DNA of 64,000 bases. It comes from Thermodesulfobacterium geofontis OPF15 (GTDB lineage: Bacteria; Desulfobacterota; Thermodesulfobacteria; Thermodesulfobacteriales; Thermodesulfobacteriaceae). The notes under the pieces are model-generated. The model was not told where the DNA came from. It ran no database searches and saw only the letters and a program-made list of their open reading frames with translations. A program made the translations under genes and the position numbers. Shown here one piece after another: positions 23,150 through 32,944 of the stretch (positions are counted from its first letter, which is position 1; each line of letters opens with the position of its first letter). Where the stretch lies: NCBI RefSeq assembly GCF_000215975.1, contig NC_015682.1:372001-436000 (forward strand), in the 5' to 3' direction.

Positions 23150-24937
23150 CTAAAATAGACCTTTTACTCTTCCTGTATTTACATCCACATCAATTCTTCT
23201 ATAAGCTGGATCTGAACCAGTACCAGGCATAAGTTTTATCTCCCCTGCAACAGGTACTATAAAACCTGAGCCTTTATATATAAGAATATCTCTAATTCTA
23301 AGATTCCATCCCTTAGGAACTCCCTTTTTGCCTGGATCATCAGAAAGGGAAAGATGTGTTTTTACCATACATATAGGAAATTTTTTAATTTCTTCATTAG
23401 CTTCTATTAATTTAATTTTTTCCTCTGCGGTAGCGGAATAAATAACTTCATCTGCTTTATAAACTTCTTTTGCTATCTTTTCAATTCTTTCTTTAACCGG
23501 TTCATTTAAATCATAAAGATGTTTAAATTCATTTTTTTCTTCACAAGCTTCGATCACTGCATCTGCAAGTTCTAAAGCTCCTTCCCCTCCTTTTAGCCAA
23601 TGATCAGATATAGCAACCCTTACTTTTGCATTTTCACATATTTTTTTTACAAGGTTTAGTTCATTTTTAGTATCTGTATAAAATCTATTAATACACACTA
23701 CTGGAATAGTACCACTTTTCTTTACAATCTCTATGCAATGTAAAAGATTTTCACATCCTCTTTCTACCCAAGAAAGATTTTCTTCATAGTATTCTTTTGG
23801 GATAGAAGCACCAGGTTTAAGCTCAGGTGCCCCTCCGTGATATTTAAGTGCTTTTATAGTTACTACTATTACTGCTGCATTAGGCTTAAGCCCAGAAATT
23901 CTACATTTAACATTCCAAAATTTTTCAAAACCTATCTCTGCACCAAATCCAGACTCAGTAATTACATAGTCTGCAAGTTTTAAAGCTGTATAGTCAGCTA
24001 TAATAGAAGATTGTCCTAAAGCAATATTACCAAAAGGAGAGGTATGAACCAAAATAGGATTCCCTTCTATAGTTTGTACAAGATTAGGATTAAGGGCATC
24101 AACCAGTAAAACTGTCATAGCTCCTGCAACTTCTAAATCTTCTGTAGTAATTGGATTACCGCGTTTATCAAAGGCAACTACAATTTTCCCTATTCTTTCT
24201 CTTAAATCTTTTAAATCCTTAGCTACTGATAATATAGCCATTACTTCTGAAGCTCCAGAAATATAAAATTTGCTTTCCATTAGATATCCATCCATTTTAC
24301 CACCAAGCCCAATAACTATATTTCTTAATGCTTGGGCACAAAAATCCATTACCCATCCCATTTCAACTCTTTTAGGATCTATATTAAGCCTTTTTAATCC
24401 TTTTTTGATCAAAATTTCATCATCATAATTTGCTTCATGTTGCATTCTTGCTGTAAGAGCAACCATAGCAAGATTATGAGCATTCATCACTGCATTTATA
24501 TCTCCTGTAAGTCCCAAAGAAATTTTATCTAAGGGAATAATTTGAGAAAGCCCTCCACCTCCTGCACTTCCTTTAATATTAAAAACAGGTCCGCTTGAAG
24601 GTTGTCTTATAGTACCTATAACTTTTTTACCTCTTCTCCCAAACCCCTGAACTAAACCAATTAAGGTGGTAGTTTTTCCTTCACCTAAGGGAGTTGGAGT
24701 TATAGCTGTGATATCTATGTATTTCCCATTAGATTTGTTTTTAAATCTTTCCAAAACCTTTTTATAATCAATTTTACCAATATAATGCCCATAAGGTATA
24801 AGTTCTTCTTTTATTAAACCTATTTCTTCAGCTAATTCATATAGAGTTTTCATATTTTTTTCTGCTTCATAGGCTATTTCCCAGTCTTTCATTTTTGTAG
24901 GATCAAGTTTTATTTTTGTTTTAGCTCCCATTTCCAA
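23150..24937 (-). CDS. fhs: Formate--tetrahydrofolate ligase
   Basis: FTHFS activates formate onto THF with ATP, the entry of CO2-derived formate into the methyl branch. The 595-residue protein has the P-loop TPLGEGKTTT near residue 81, RQPSSGPVFNIKGSAGGGG, and the C-terminal metal and THF regions (CMVKTHLSLSDDP, PVAGEIKLMPGTG). It is slightly longer than the usual 555-560 through an N-terminal start that overlaps the end of galE by 28 bp. A second Met two codons in (24931) is equally possible. Formate dehydrogenase is not in the window. Position and motifs make the call secure. Confidence 0.96.
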   Translation of the reverse strand: MEMGAKTKIKLDPTKMKDWEIAYEAEKNMKTLYELAEEIGLIKEELIPYGHYIGKIDYKKVLERFKNKSNGKYIDITAITPTPLGEGKTTTLIGLVQGFGRRGKKVIGTIRQPSSGPVFNIKGSAGGGGLSQIIPLDKISLGLTGDINAVMNAHNLAMVALTARMQHEANYDDEILIKKGLKRLNIDPKRVEMGWVMDFCAQALRNIVIGLGGKMDGYLMESKFYISGASEVMAILSVAKDLKDLRERIGKIVVAFDKRGNPITTEDLEVAGAMTVLLVDALNPNLVQTIEGNPILVHTSPFGNIALGQSSIIADYTALKLADYVITESGFGAEIGFEKFWNVKCRISGLKPNAAVIVVTIKALKYHGGAPELKPGASIPKEYYEENLSWVERGCENLLHCIEIVKKSGTIPVVCINRFYTDTKNELNLVKKICENAKVRVAISDHWLKGGEGALELADAVIEACEEKNEFKHLYDLNEPVKERIEKIAKEVYKADEVIYSATAEEKIKLIEANEEIKKFPICMVKTHLSLSDDPGKKGVPKGWNLRIRDILIYKGSGFIVPVAGEIKLMPGTGSDPAYRRIDVDVNTGRVKGLF

Positions 24938-25893
24938 GAATCCTTTATAATAGTTTCAAGGGAATCATATTTGGGTTCCCACTTTAATATCTTTTTAATC
25001 CTTGTATTATCAGCAATTAAAATAGGTGGATCTCCTGCTCTTCTTTTGGTCTCTATCACCTTAAAATCAATTCCTGTTACTTTTTTAACTACAGAAATTA
25101 CTTCTCTTACTGAAAATCCCCTTCCATAACCACAATTTAAAACAATACTTTCACCTTTAGAAAGAAGATACTCTAAAGCTAAAAGGTGAGCAGTTGCTAA
25201 ATCCATTACATGAATATAATCTCTTATGCAAGTTCCATCAGGTGTGGGATAATCGGTTCCATAGATTTCTAAATAGGGAATTTCCCCTTTTGCTACTTTT
25301 AAAGCTCTTATTATTAAATGAGTTGGTTGTTTGTAGTTAGGACCTATTTCTCCTTCTGGATCAGCTCCTGCTACATTAAAATATCTTAAAGAGATATAAT
25401 TTATCTCTCCAGCTTCTGCCATATCTCTTAAGATTTTTTCTATTATAGCTTTAGTTTCTCCGTAGGGATTAATGGGTTTAAGCTCAGCTGTTTCTGGGAC
25501 AGGAATAATATCAGGAATACCATATACAGCAGCTGAGGAAGAAAAAAGAAAATTTTTAACCCCAGCCTTTTTCATAGCTGAAAGTAGCTTAATTGTATTC
25601 CCTACATTATTTTCATAATACAAAAAGGGCTTTTCTATACTTTCAGGTACACTTATAAAACTTGCAAAATGTAAAACTATATCTGGTTTTTCTTTTTTAA
25701 TTATTTCTAAAAGCTTTCCTTCCTCTCTTAAATCTGATTTATAAAACCTTCCGTAAACTTTTTGAGGTTGAGAAGAAAATAAGTTATCTATTATAATTAC
25801 CTCATAGTCGTATTTAGTTAAAAGTTTTGCTACATGAGAACCTATGTAGCCTGCCCCACCAGTAAGTAATACCTTTACTTTTGAGCTTATCAT
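24910..25893 (-). CDS. galE: UDP-glucose 4-epimerase
   Basis: The 327-residue extended short-chain dehydrogenase binds NAD through GGAGYIGSHVAKLL at the N-terminus and has the catalytic Ser/Tyr-Lys motif (SSAAVYG and NPYGETKA near residue 147). The C-terminal UDP-sugar region (NCGYGRGFSVREV, RRAGDPPILIAD) is typical of GalE. It supplies UDP-galactose for envelope glycans. It is unusual as the first gene of the Wood-Ljungdahl operon: its 3' end overlaps fhs, so the two are translationally coupled. A 15-bp direct repeat spans its start region. No metabolic link to the acetyl-CoA pathway is apparent. Confidence 0.93.
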   Translation of the reverse strand: MISSKVKVLLTGGAGYIGSHVAKLLTKYDYEVIIIDNLFSSQPQKVYGRFYKSDLREEGKLLEIIKKEKPDIVLHFASFISVPESIEKPFLYYENNVGNTIKLLSAMKKAGVKNFLFSSSAAVYGIPDIIPVPETAELKPINPYGETKAIIEKILRDMAEAGEINYISLRYFNVAGADPEGEIGPNYKQPTHLIIRALKVAKGEIPYLEIYGTDYPTPDGTCIRDYIHVMDLATAHLLALEYLLSKGESIVLNCGYGRGFSVREVISVVKKVTGIDFKVIETKRRAGDPPILIADNTRIKKILKWEPKYDSLETIIKDSWKWELKQK

Positions 25894-25945
25894 TTTTGTT
25901 TAATTTAATTTACTTTTGAGCTTGATATGATACAATAAAATTTAT

Positions 25946-27625
25946 ATGACGTCAACCAAGCTTTGGATTAATAAGGTCCCTAATCAAGAACTCTTTCAAG
26001 AATTTGTTACTCAAGGCTTCTTTACTCCTCTTTTAGCAAAGATTCTTATTAATAAAGGATTTTCAGATATAAAATCTGCCTATTCTTTTCTTTATCCTCA
26101 ACTTTCTGACTTTTCCAATCCTTTTATAATTCCTGATATGAAGCTTGCAGTTGAAAGGATCTTTAAAGCTATTAAAGCTAAAGAAAAAATAGTTATTTAC
26201 GGAGATTCTGATGCAGATGGGATTATAGGAACTTTCATCCTTTATGATTTTCTTAAAAATTTTACTCCCTATGTAGATTGGTTAATTCCAAGTAAAACTG
26301 AAGAAGGATACGGATTTCATGCTAAATTCCTACCCTATTTTAAAGCTAAGGGTATAAGTTTAATTATAACTGTTGATGTGGGAATATCTGCTTATCACAC
26401 AGTAAATTCAGCTAAAGCTTTAAACATAGATGTAATTGTAACTGATCATCATGAAATAATCTCTAAACCAGAAACTATTACTATAAGTGGTAAACTTACA
26501 CAGCCTTCTTCTCCTCTTTATTATTTATGCGGTGCTGGAGTTGTTTTTGCCTTAATAAGAGCTTTAAGATCTTATCTTTTGTCTCAAGGATTCTTTGTAG
26601 ATAAAGAACCACCTTTTTTAAGAAAATATTTGGAACTTGTTTCCCTTGCAACTTTAGCAGATATGGTACCTTTAATTGGAGAAAATCGTCTTATTACTTT
26701 TTTTGGATTTAGAGACCTTTTAAATCCTTATTTCCCCTGTACAAAAATTTTACTTGAAAGAGAAAATCTAAAATATGGTTTATCTGAAGAGGATCTCTAT
26801 TATAAAATCATTCCTAAATTCAATTCTGCTGGAAGGCTTGGCAAACCTGAGATAGTTTTCGAATTCCTTTCATCAGTAGATAAGGTTTCTGCAGAAAAAA
26901 CCCTTTCTCAAATCGAAAACTTAAATCAAGAAAGACAAACTCTGGAAGAAGAAATTCTAAAAACTCTTAATTTCCAGCTTAATAATGTTTGTGAAGATTC
27001 TAAATTTTTATTTTTAACTTTTGAAAACATTCCCAAAGGTTTACTTGGGCTCATTGCTAATAGATTTAAAAATTTATATAATTTGCCCACCATAGTTATT
27101 TCTCAAGAAGATGAAATAGCTCATGGTTCAATACGCTCACCCTCTGAAATAAATTTTCTAAAAATTTTATCTCAATGTGAAGATCTTTTAATCCAATTTG
27201 GTGGACATAAATATGCTTTAGGTTTCAAAATACACAAAAATCTTATTCCTGAATTTAAAATACGCCTTGAAAAAATTTTAAAATCTAATCATATCCCCTC
27301 TTCTTCTAATTTAATTTATATTGATGCTGAGACAAATTTATCAGAGCTTTTATATAGGGAAAATCTTTTTGCCTTTGAAGCATTTCATCCTTATGGAGAA
27401 GGACATTCACCTCCTGCTCTTCTTCTTAAAAATTTTGAAATAAAAGAAATAAAAATTTTAAAGGAAAAACATTCAAAACTCATTTTGCAAAAAGAGGATA
27501 AAGAACTTTCTGCCATATTTTTTAATAAGCTTTTAGAAAAGAAAGAAATAAATTTAATTGTAGGAACTCCTTTTATAAATAGTTTTACGGGAAATTTGGA
27601 GTTAAAAATAGAAGATGTTAAATGA
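25946..27625 (+). CDS. recJ: Single-stranded-DNA-specific 5'-3' exonuclease
   Basis: RecJ degrades ssDNA in recombination and mismatch repair. The 559-residue DHH-family protein shows motif I ([12 protein letters not shown] near residue 91), the DHH motif (VTDHHEII near 170), the DHHA1-linked [11 protein letters not shown] and ADMVPL segments, and a C-terminal GSIRSP and [10 protein letters not shown] region. Length is usual for the family. It starts only about 50 bp from the divergent galE, and its 3' end overlaps the dgt-like gene by 11 bp. The run recJ, dgt, formyltransferase, cpoB therefore forms one tightly packed operon. Confidence 0.92.
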   Translation: MTSTKLWINKVPNQELFQEFVTQGFFTPLLAKILINKGFSDIKSAYSFLYPQLSDFSNPFIIPDMKLAVERIFKAIKAKEKIVIYGDSDADGIIGTFILYDFLKNFTPYVDWLIPSKTEEGYGFHAKFLPYFKAKGISLIITVDVGISAYHTVNSAKALNIDVIVTDHHEIISKPETITISGKLTQPSSPLYYLCGAGVVFALIRALRSYLLSQGFFVDKEPPFLRKYLELVSLATLADMVPLIGENRLITFFGFRDLLNPYFPCTKILLERENLKYGLSEEDLYYKIIPKFNSAGRLGKPEIVFEFLSSVDKVSAEKTLSQIENLNQERQTLEEEILKTLNFQLNNVCEDSKFLFLTFENIPKGLLGLIANRFKNLYNLPTIVISQEDEIAHGSIRSPSEINFLKILSQCEDLLIQFGGHKYALGFKIHKNLIPEFKIRLEKILKSNHIPSSSNLIYIDAETNLSELLYRENLFAFEAFHPYGEGHSPPALLLKNFEIKEIKILKEKHSKLILQKEDKELSAIFFNKLLEKKEINLIVGTPFINSFTGNLELKIEDVK

Positions 27626-28694
27626 TTCTATAAGAAAGGAAAAGGAAGATTTGGAAGAAAAGCTTCTTTCTCCTTTTGCTGCGAAAGCTAAATATTCAAA
27701 AGGAAGACTTCGTCCTGAAGAGGAATGTGAAATTAGAACTTGTTTTGAAAGGGATAGAGATCGAATTATCCATTCCAAAGCATTTAGAAGACTTAAACAC
27801 AAAACCCAAGTTTTTTTAGCTCCTAAAGGAGATCATTATAGAACAAGGCTTACTCATACTTTAGAGGTTTCTCAAATCGCAAGAACTATTGCAAAAGCTT
27901 TAAAATTAAATGAGGATTTAACTGAAGCTATAGCTCTTGGACATGACCTTGGGCACACACCTTTTGGGCATGCAGGAGAAGAAGTATTAAATGAACTTTT
28001 GCCAGAAGGATTTAGACACAATGAACAAAGTTTAAGAGTAGTTGATCTTTTAGAAAAAGATGGGAAAGGACTTAATTTAACTTTAGAAGTTAGAGACGGA
28101 ATTTTAAATCATTCAAAGGGTAAAGGACCAATTCTTTTTGAAAAAGAAAGACCTCTTACCTTAGAAGCTGAAGTAGTTAGAATCTCTGATATCATTGCTT
28201 ATGTTAATCATGATGTAGATGATGCTATAAGAGCTGGTTTAATAACTATCGATGACCTTCCTTCCTTAGTTAAAAAAAAATTAGGACTTTCTCATTCTGA
28301 AAGAATAAATAATTTAGTAAAAAATGTAATTTTAACTACTAAATCTGCTAATAAAAATGCTATTTTAATGGATGAAAAATGTTTAGAAGCCCTTACTCTT
28401 TTAAGAGATTTTCTTTTTGAGAAGATATATTTTTCTCCTGTAGTAAGGAAAGAATTTGAAAAGGCAAAGAAAATTTTGTCTTCACTTTTTGAATTTTATT
28501 ATAAAAATTTTGAAAAAATAGAGTATTTTCAAAAGGCAAGCCAGATTTTTACTAATGCTTCAAAAGAAAGAATTATCGCAGATTACATTTCAGGAATGAC
28601 TGATAGGTTTGCACTTTATCAGTATTTTGAATTTTTTATTCCTAAACCTGTTGGGATAAACTTTGAAATTGGGAGTTTTCTCTATGAAATTTAA
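27615..28694 (+). CDS. dgt: dGTPase-like dNTP triphosphohydrolase
   Basis: The 359-residue HD-domain protein has the metal-binding H...HD...D pattern of dNTP triphosphohydrolases: [16 protein letters not shown] near residue 77, [14 protein letters not shown] near 109, and [13 protein letters not shown] near 195. The N-terminal [22 protein letters not shown] is typical of the short (type 2) dGTPase-like group found in many bacteria. It probably trims dNTP pools or removes dGTP. It overlaps recJ at the 5' end and the formyltransferase at the 3' end. Exact nucleotide preference cannot be read from sequence. Confidence 0.9.
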   Translation: MLNDSIRKEKEDLEEKLLSPFAAKAKYSKGRLRPEEECEIRTCFERDRDRIIHSKAFRRLKHKTQVFLAPKGDHYRTRLTHTLEVSQIARTIAKALKLNEDLTEAIALGHDLGHTPFGHAGEEVLNELLPEGFRHNEQSLRVVDLLEKDGKGLNLTLEVRDGILNHSKGKGPILFEKERPLTLEAEVVRISDIIAYVNHDVDDAIRAGLITIDDLPSLVKKKLGLSHSERINNLVKNVILTTKSANKNAILMDEKCLEALTLLRDFLFEKIYFSPVVRKEFEKAKKILSSLFEFYYKNFEKIEYFQKASQIFTNASKERIIADYISGMTDRFALYQYFEFFIPKPVGINFEIGSFLYEI

Positions 28695-29487
28695 AAAAAT
28701 AGGCTGGTTTACTACAGGAGGAGATTCTGCAGCTATAGATCTTTTAAAAATTGTATATTCAGAAATAAAATCTGGTTTTTTACCCTTAAAAATAGCTTAT
28801 GTTTTTATAAGTAAGGAGCCTGGAGAAGGTTTTTTTTCAGATAAGTTAATACAAATTGCAAAAGAAGAGATGGGCCTTAACGTTATTTCCTTTTCTGCTT
28901 TAAAATTTGAACCTGAATTAAGGAAAAAAGATAAGGAAACCTGGAGAGAAATTTATCATGAAGAAATTTTAAAAAGGCTTGATGAAGATATCGATTTTGG
29001 TGTTCTTGCAGGTTATATGTGGATTACATCTTCAAAATTTTGTAATTCTCTAAAACTTATTAATCTTCATCCTGCTCTTCCCGGAGGTCCAAAAGGTTCT
29101 TGGCAAGAGGTTATGTGGCAACTTATTAGCGCAAGAGCTGCAGAAACTGGAGCAATGATGCATCTTGTTACTCCTGAGCTTGATGAAGGTCCACCTATTA
29201 GTTATTTTAGATTTTCCTTAAGAACTCCTGAATTTATACCACTCTGGGAAGAAACAGAAAAGAAACTTCTAAAATATCACCTAACTGGTCTTAAAAAACT
29301 TGAAGGAGAAGAAAATAAACTTTTTAAAAAAATAAGAGAAGAGGAAGTAAAAAGGGAATTGCCTTTAATTGTTTACACCTTAAAATATTTGGGAGAAGAT
29401 AAAATAGTTTTCGGAAGCGATGATCTACCCTTAGATTTAACAAGGGAAATAGAAAATTATATAAAGACAGGAGGCTATCATGAATAG
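28684..29487 (+). CDS. Formyltransferase-family protein (PurN-like) of unknown substrate
   Basis: The start at 28684 is preferred over an in-frame one at 28663 because GGGAG lies 8 bp upstream and the overlap with dgt is then only 11 bp. The protein (267 residues) has the formyltransferase Rossmann core: an N-terminal GGDSAA segment, the catalytic motif [10 protein letters not shown] near residue 124 with Asn and His, and the distal catalytic Asp in ELDEGPPI. The core resembles PurN (GAR transformylase), but the protein is about 60-80 residues longer, with a charged C-terminal part. The substrate could be GAR or an amino-sugar nucleotide. THF dependence is inferred from the fold. Confidence 0.75.
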   Translation: MKFKKIGWFTTGGDSAAIDLLKIVYSEIKSGFLPLKIAYVFISKEPGEGFFSDKLIQIAKEEMGLNVISFSALKFEPELRKKDKETWREIYHEEILKRLDEDIDFGVLAGYMWITSSKFCNSLKLINLHPALPGGPKGSWQEVMWQLISARAAETGAMMHLVTPELDEGPPISYFRFSLRTPEFIPLWEETEKKLLKYHLTGLKKLEGEENKLFKKIREEEVKRELPLIVYTLKYLGEDKIVFGSDDLPLDLTREIENYIKTGGYHE

Positions 29488-30385
29488 ATTTTTTCTTTTA
29501 TTTTTATTACCCTTTATATTATTTGGTTGTATAGCAAGCCAAGATGAAATTCAAACCCTTAAAATAAAAGTTATCAATCTTGAAACTACCCTAAATAAAC
29601 AAAGTCAAAAATCTGAAGAATTAGAAAAAAAATTGGATGAATTAAATAAAAAGATAATTTCTTTAGAAAACAAATTGTCTAAGGATTTGATGGTAGAAAT
29701 GAAAACCCAAGTTCTTTCTGAATTAGATGAAATTAAAAAGGAACAAGCTCAATTGTCCTCTCAAATAGAAGAAATTAAATTTTCACAAGAGGAGAGTGAA
29801 AAAAACTTTAAAACTCAATTAGAAAATTTAGCTACCCAAACCCAAGCTTTAGAATTAAAAATAAAAGAGTTAGAAAAAAAATTAGAGGTAGCTCCAAAGG
29901 AACTTCCTAAGGAAACACCTCCTCCTTCCAATGCTACTTTAATCTATACTGAGAATGCTACAAAAACTTCAGCTATAAAACCTGAAGAGAAACGCGAAGA
30001 GAAACCTGAGGAAAAACCTTTAAATGAAGCTCAACTTTATGAAAAGGCTTATTCTTATTATCAAAAAGGTGATCTTAAAAATGCTAAAAAGTTCTTTGAA
30101 GAATATATTAAAAATTTCCCCAAAGGAAAGTGGATAGGGCAAGCTTACTTCTGGATTGGAGAGATTTATTTTAAAGAAAAAAACTATGAAGAAGCTATTT
30201 TAAACTATCAAAAATTAATTGAACTTCCGGGATTGCATCCTTTAAAACCAAGTGCTATGCTTAAACAAGCCCAAGCTTTTAAAGCACTTGGTGATATAGA
30301 GGCTTATAAAATCCTTTTGAAAAAATTAATTAATCAATATCCTCAGAGTAAAGAAGCTGAGGTAGCTAAAAAATTGTTGAAATAA
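29480..30385 (+). CDS. Coiled-coil/TPR lipoprotein, CpoB (YbgF)-like
   Basis: The 301-residue protein has a lipoprotein signal (LLPFILFGC, lipobox Cys at residue 17), a long coiled coil (about 25-135), a Pro/Glu-rich linker, and a C-terminal TPR region (about 180-300, YEKAYSYYQKGDLKNAKKFF, WIGEIYFKEKNYEEAI). This is the layout of CpoB/YbgF, which works with Tol-Pal to coordinate peptidoglycan synthesis and outer-membrane constriction. CpoB normally has a cleavable signal, so the lipid anchor is a variation. pal itself is 7 kb away at 37619. The gene overlaps the formyltransferase end by 8 bp. Confidence 0.82.
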   Translation: MNRFFLLFLLPFILFGCIASQDEIQTLKIKVINLETTLNKQSQKSEELEKKLDELNKKIISLENKLSKDLMVEMKTQVLSELDEIKKEQAQLSSQIEEIKFSQEESEKNFKTQLENLATQTQALELKIKELEKKLEVAPKELPKETPPPSNATLIYTENATKTSAIKPEEKREEKPEEKPLNEAQLYEKAYSYYQKGDLKNAKKFFEEYIKNFPKGKWIGQAYFWIGEIYFKEKNYEEAILNYQKLIELPGLHPLKPSAMLKQAQAFKALGDIEAYKILLKKLINQYPQSKEAEVAKKLLK

Positions 30386-30387
30386 CT

Positions 30388-30846
30388 TTATTTTTCTTTT
30401 ATCCTGTAAGGATTTATAGTTACTACTGGAATAGGTGAATATTTTACTATTCCCTCTGCTACGCTTCCAAAAATGATTTTATCCAAACCTTTTTTCCCGT
30501 GGGTCCCCATTACAATAAGGTCTGCTTTATTTTCTTTAGCAACTTCTATTATTTTTTCTACTATCTTTCCTTTTACGATAATTGGTTTTACATTTGGGAA
30601 ATCAGAAAAATGTTTATTTAAAAGGCTTTGCATGTATTCTCTTGCTCCTTCAAAAAGTGTCTTTTCTAACTCCTGTAAGGTTTTAGCATCTATAGACATA
30701 TCTCCAAATGTGAATATTTCTTCTATCACGTTAATAAGAATTATCTGAGCACCTAATTTTTTTGCTAACGCTTTCCCCCATTCTACAATAATCGGGGTTG
30801 CTTCAGAAAAATCAACAGGAATAGCTATGGTTTTAATCTCTATCAT
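30388..30846 (-). CDS. Universal stress protein (UspA family)
   Basis: The 152-residue cytoplasmic protein has the UspA alpha/beta fold start (IKTIAIPVDFSEAT) and the ATP-binding motif MGTHGKKGLDKIIFGS near residue 113, where the G-x2-G-x9-G(S) pattern is complete. It is therefore an ATP-binding class Usp, usually involved in stress or energy-limitation survival. It is convergent with cpoB (2-bp gap) and divergent from pncA. Nothing in the neighbourhood suggests a specific role. Confidence 0.92.
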   Translation of the reverse strand: MIEIKTIAIPVDFSEATPIIVEWGKALAKKLGAQIILINVIEEIFTFGDMSIDAKTLQELEKTLFEGAREYMQSLLNKHFSDFPNVKPIIVKGKIVEKIIEVAKENKADLIVMGTHGKKGLDKIIFGSVAEGIVKYSPIPVVTINPYRIKEK

Positions 30847-31024
30847 TTGTATCTCCTACAATTTTTAATTTTACTGCACATTAATCTTATCCAAGCTCTG
30901 ATGTTGAGTTCTTCTTTTAAATATTCTATTTTTAATAAACTTTTATTTTCAAGTCAAGTTAAATTTTATTAAAATTTACTTTTATATTGATTTTTTTAAA
31001 TTTTCGTCTAATTTTAATAAGCAA

Positions 31025-31543
31025 ATGAAAGCACTTCTTATTATAGATATGTTAAATGATTTTATTAAACCTGATGGAGCCTTATATTGTGGTAAAAAAG
31101 CTGAAGAAATCATTCCAGAAATAGAAAGACTTAAAAAGGAATTTAAAGAAAAAGGTTATCCAATAATTTATTTGTGTGATGCCCACGATCAAAATGATGA
31201 AGAATTTTCTGCTTTTACACCACACTGTATAAAAGGCACTAAAGGCGCCCAAGTAGTTGATGAACTTTCTCCAGCAGGAGATGATCTTGTAATTTATAAA
31301 ACCCGTTTTTCGGGATTTTATAGGACTAATCTTGAAGCTGTTTTAAGAAGTCTTGGTGTAAAAGAATTATACTTAACTGGGGTTTGTACAAGTATTTGTG
31401 TAATGGATACAGCTGCTGATGCTTTTTATAGAGGATTTAAAATTAAAATACCAGTTAAAGCTGTTGCTGATTTTGATGAAGAATTTCATAATTTCGCTCT
31501 TAAACGTTTAGAAAAAGTTTATAAAGCTGAATTAATTTATTAG
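31025..31543 (+). CDS. pncA: Nicotinamidase / isochorismatase-family hydrolase
   Basis: The 172-residue protein has the catalytic triad pattern of nicotinamidases: Asp in LLIIDMLNDF (residue 8), Lys in the KTRFSGF region (about residue 97) and Cys in GVCTSICVMDTA (about residue 119). It is followed 4 bp later by pncB. The pair converts nicotinamide to nicotinate and then to NaMN, so salvage through the Preiss-Handler route is very likely. Its start has no clear ribosome-binding site and lies close to a possible TAATTT -10 element, so a nearly leaderless mRNA is possible. Confidence 0.88.
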   Translation: MKALLIIDMLNDFIKPDGALYCGKKAEEIIPEIERLKKEFKEKGYPIIYLCDAHDQNDEEFSAFTPHCIKGTKGAQVVDELSPAGDDLVIYKTRFSGFYRTNLEAVLRSLGVKELYLTGVCTSICVMDTAADAFYRGFKIKIPVKAVADFDEEFHNFALKRLEKVYKAELIY

Positions 31544-31547
31544 TCTC

Positions 31548-32882
31548 ATGCTCTTTAATACATCAATAGGGCTTTTCTTAGATCTCTATGAACTAACCAT
31601 GGCTCAGGTTTATTTTGAAAAAAATCTTTTTGGGAAAGCAACTTTTTCCCTTTCTATAAGAAATCGTCCCAAGAATAGACCCTTTTTTCTTTTTGCAGGG
31701 TTAGATCCTTTTTTAAAACTTCTTAAAAATTTTAAATTTAATGAATCTGATCTTGAATATTTAGAAAGCCTAAAAATTTTTAAACCCTTCTTTCTTGATT
31801 ATCTTAAGAATTTTTCTTTTAAAGGTTCTATAAGATGTTTACCTGAGGGGACTATCTTTTTTGAAAATGAACCTATATGCGAAGTTGAAAGTGATCTTAT
31901 CTCTGCTCAAATTATAGAAACTCTTATAATAAATACTTTACATATAGAAACTCTTATAGCAACTAAAGCTCTTCTTTGCGTAAAATCTGCTAAAGGCATT
32001 CCTATATTTGATTTTTCTGCCAGAAGAACTCATGGAATTGATAGTAGTCTTCATGTGGCAAGAGCTTCTTATATAGCTGGTTTTTCCGGAACAAGTAATG
32101 TTCTTGCAGGAAAATTGTGGAATATACCAGTTGTAGGAACTATGGCTCATTCTTTTGTTGAAGTTTTTCCTTCAGAAGAAGAGGCTTTTAAGGCTTTTTC
32201 TGAAACATACCCTGATAGAGCTATCCTTCTTATTGATACTTATGATACTATTGGTGCTGCCCAAAAGATTGTAAAATTAAAAAACTTCTTTGAAGAAAAC
32301 AAAATATCCTTAAAAGGGGTAAGAATCGACAGTGGAGACCTTGCAGAATTTTCTAAAAAAGTGAGGAAAATATTAGATAAAGGTAACTTAAAAGAGGTTC
32401 AAATCTTTTTAAGCGGAAGTTTGGATGAAAAAGAAATCAAAAAACTTTTAAAAGCAAAGGTCCCAGTTTCTGGATTTGGGGTAGGAACAAGAATGGGGGT
32501 TTCTGAGGATGCTCCCTACTTTGAAATGGGCTATAAATTAGTAGAGTATGAAGGTAAACCTTGTTTTAAACTTTCTCCAAAAAAAGAACTTTTACCAGGA
32601 TCTAAAAACCTTTATAGAATTTGGGATGAAAAAGATCAGTTTCTTTTTGATTTAATCACACTCAAAAATGAACCTGTAGATCTCTCTTCTTATCCAAAAA
32701 GTACAAATCTCTTAAAGCTGGTATATGAAGAGGATAAAATCCTTTATCAAGAATCTTTAGAAGATATAAGAGCAAGAGTAAAAGAGGAATTAAAAAGAAA
32801 ATATAAAAGGCATATTAAAATTTCTAAAACTATAAAGGAGCTTTACAGAGATTTAAAAAGAAAATTTTTATATTCTAAATAG
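31548..32882 (+). CDS. pncB: Nicotinate phosphoribosyltransferase
   Basis: The 444-residue enzyme makes nicotinate mononucleotide from nicotinate and PRPP. It has the type II phosphoribosyltransferase patterns: LYELTMAQVYFE near the N-terminus, IFDFSARRTHGID, TMAHSFVEVF, LIDTYDTIGA, VRIDSGDLAEFS and GFGVGTRMGVSEDAP. It is coupled to pncA upstream (4-bp gap). nadD, which takes NaMN to the dinucleotide, is also in this window (51970). Length and motif order are those of a complete enzyme. Confidence 0.93.
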   Translation: MLFNTSIGLFLDLYELTMAQVYFEKNLFGKATFSLSIRNRPKNRPFFLFAGLDPFLKLLKNFKFNESDLEYLESLKIFKPFFLDYLKNFSFKGSIRCLPEGTIFFENEPICEVESDLISAQIIETLIINTLHIETLIATKALLCVKSAKGIPIFDFSARRTHGIDSSLHVARASYIAGFSGTSNVLAGKLWNIPVVGTMAHSFVEVFPSEEEAFKAFSETYPDRAILLIDTYDTIGAAQKIVKLKNFFEENKISLKGVRIDSGDLAEFSKKVRKILDKGNLKEVQIFLSGSLDEKEIKKLLKAKVPVSGFGVGTRMGVSEDAPYFEMGYKLVEYEGKPCFKLSPKKELLPGSKNLYRIWDEKDQFLFDLITLKNEPVDLSSYPKSTNLLKLVYEEDKILYQESLEDIRARVKEELKRKYKRHIKISKTIKELYRDLKRKFLYSK

Positions 32883-32902
32883 CATCATATGTTTTTTTCC
32901 TC

Positions 32903-32931
32903 TTGACAATCCTTAAAATATTAAATATTAT
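32903..32931 (+). promoter_or_regulatory. Promoter of tRNA-Gln
   Basis: A perfect -35 TTGACA (32903-32908), a 17-bp spacer and TATTAT (32926-32931) end 13 bp before the first tRNA base, as expected for a stable-RNA promoter. Confidence 0.75.
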
Positions 32932-32944
32932 TTATTATAGCTCT

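Noticed and set aside
28663-28683. Upstream start of the formyltransferase gene
   Set aside because: The Met at 28684 has a GGGAG site at proper distance and shortens the overlap with dgt.
30847-31024. Riboswitch or small RNA in the pncA upstream gap
   Set aside because: The region is plain AT-rich sequence with no stable stem or conserved leader motif that I can see.
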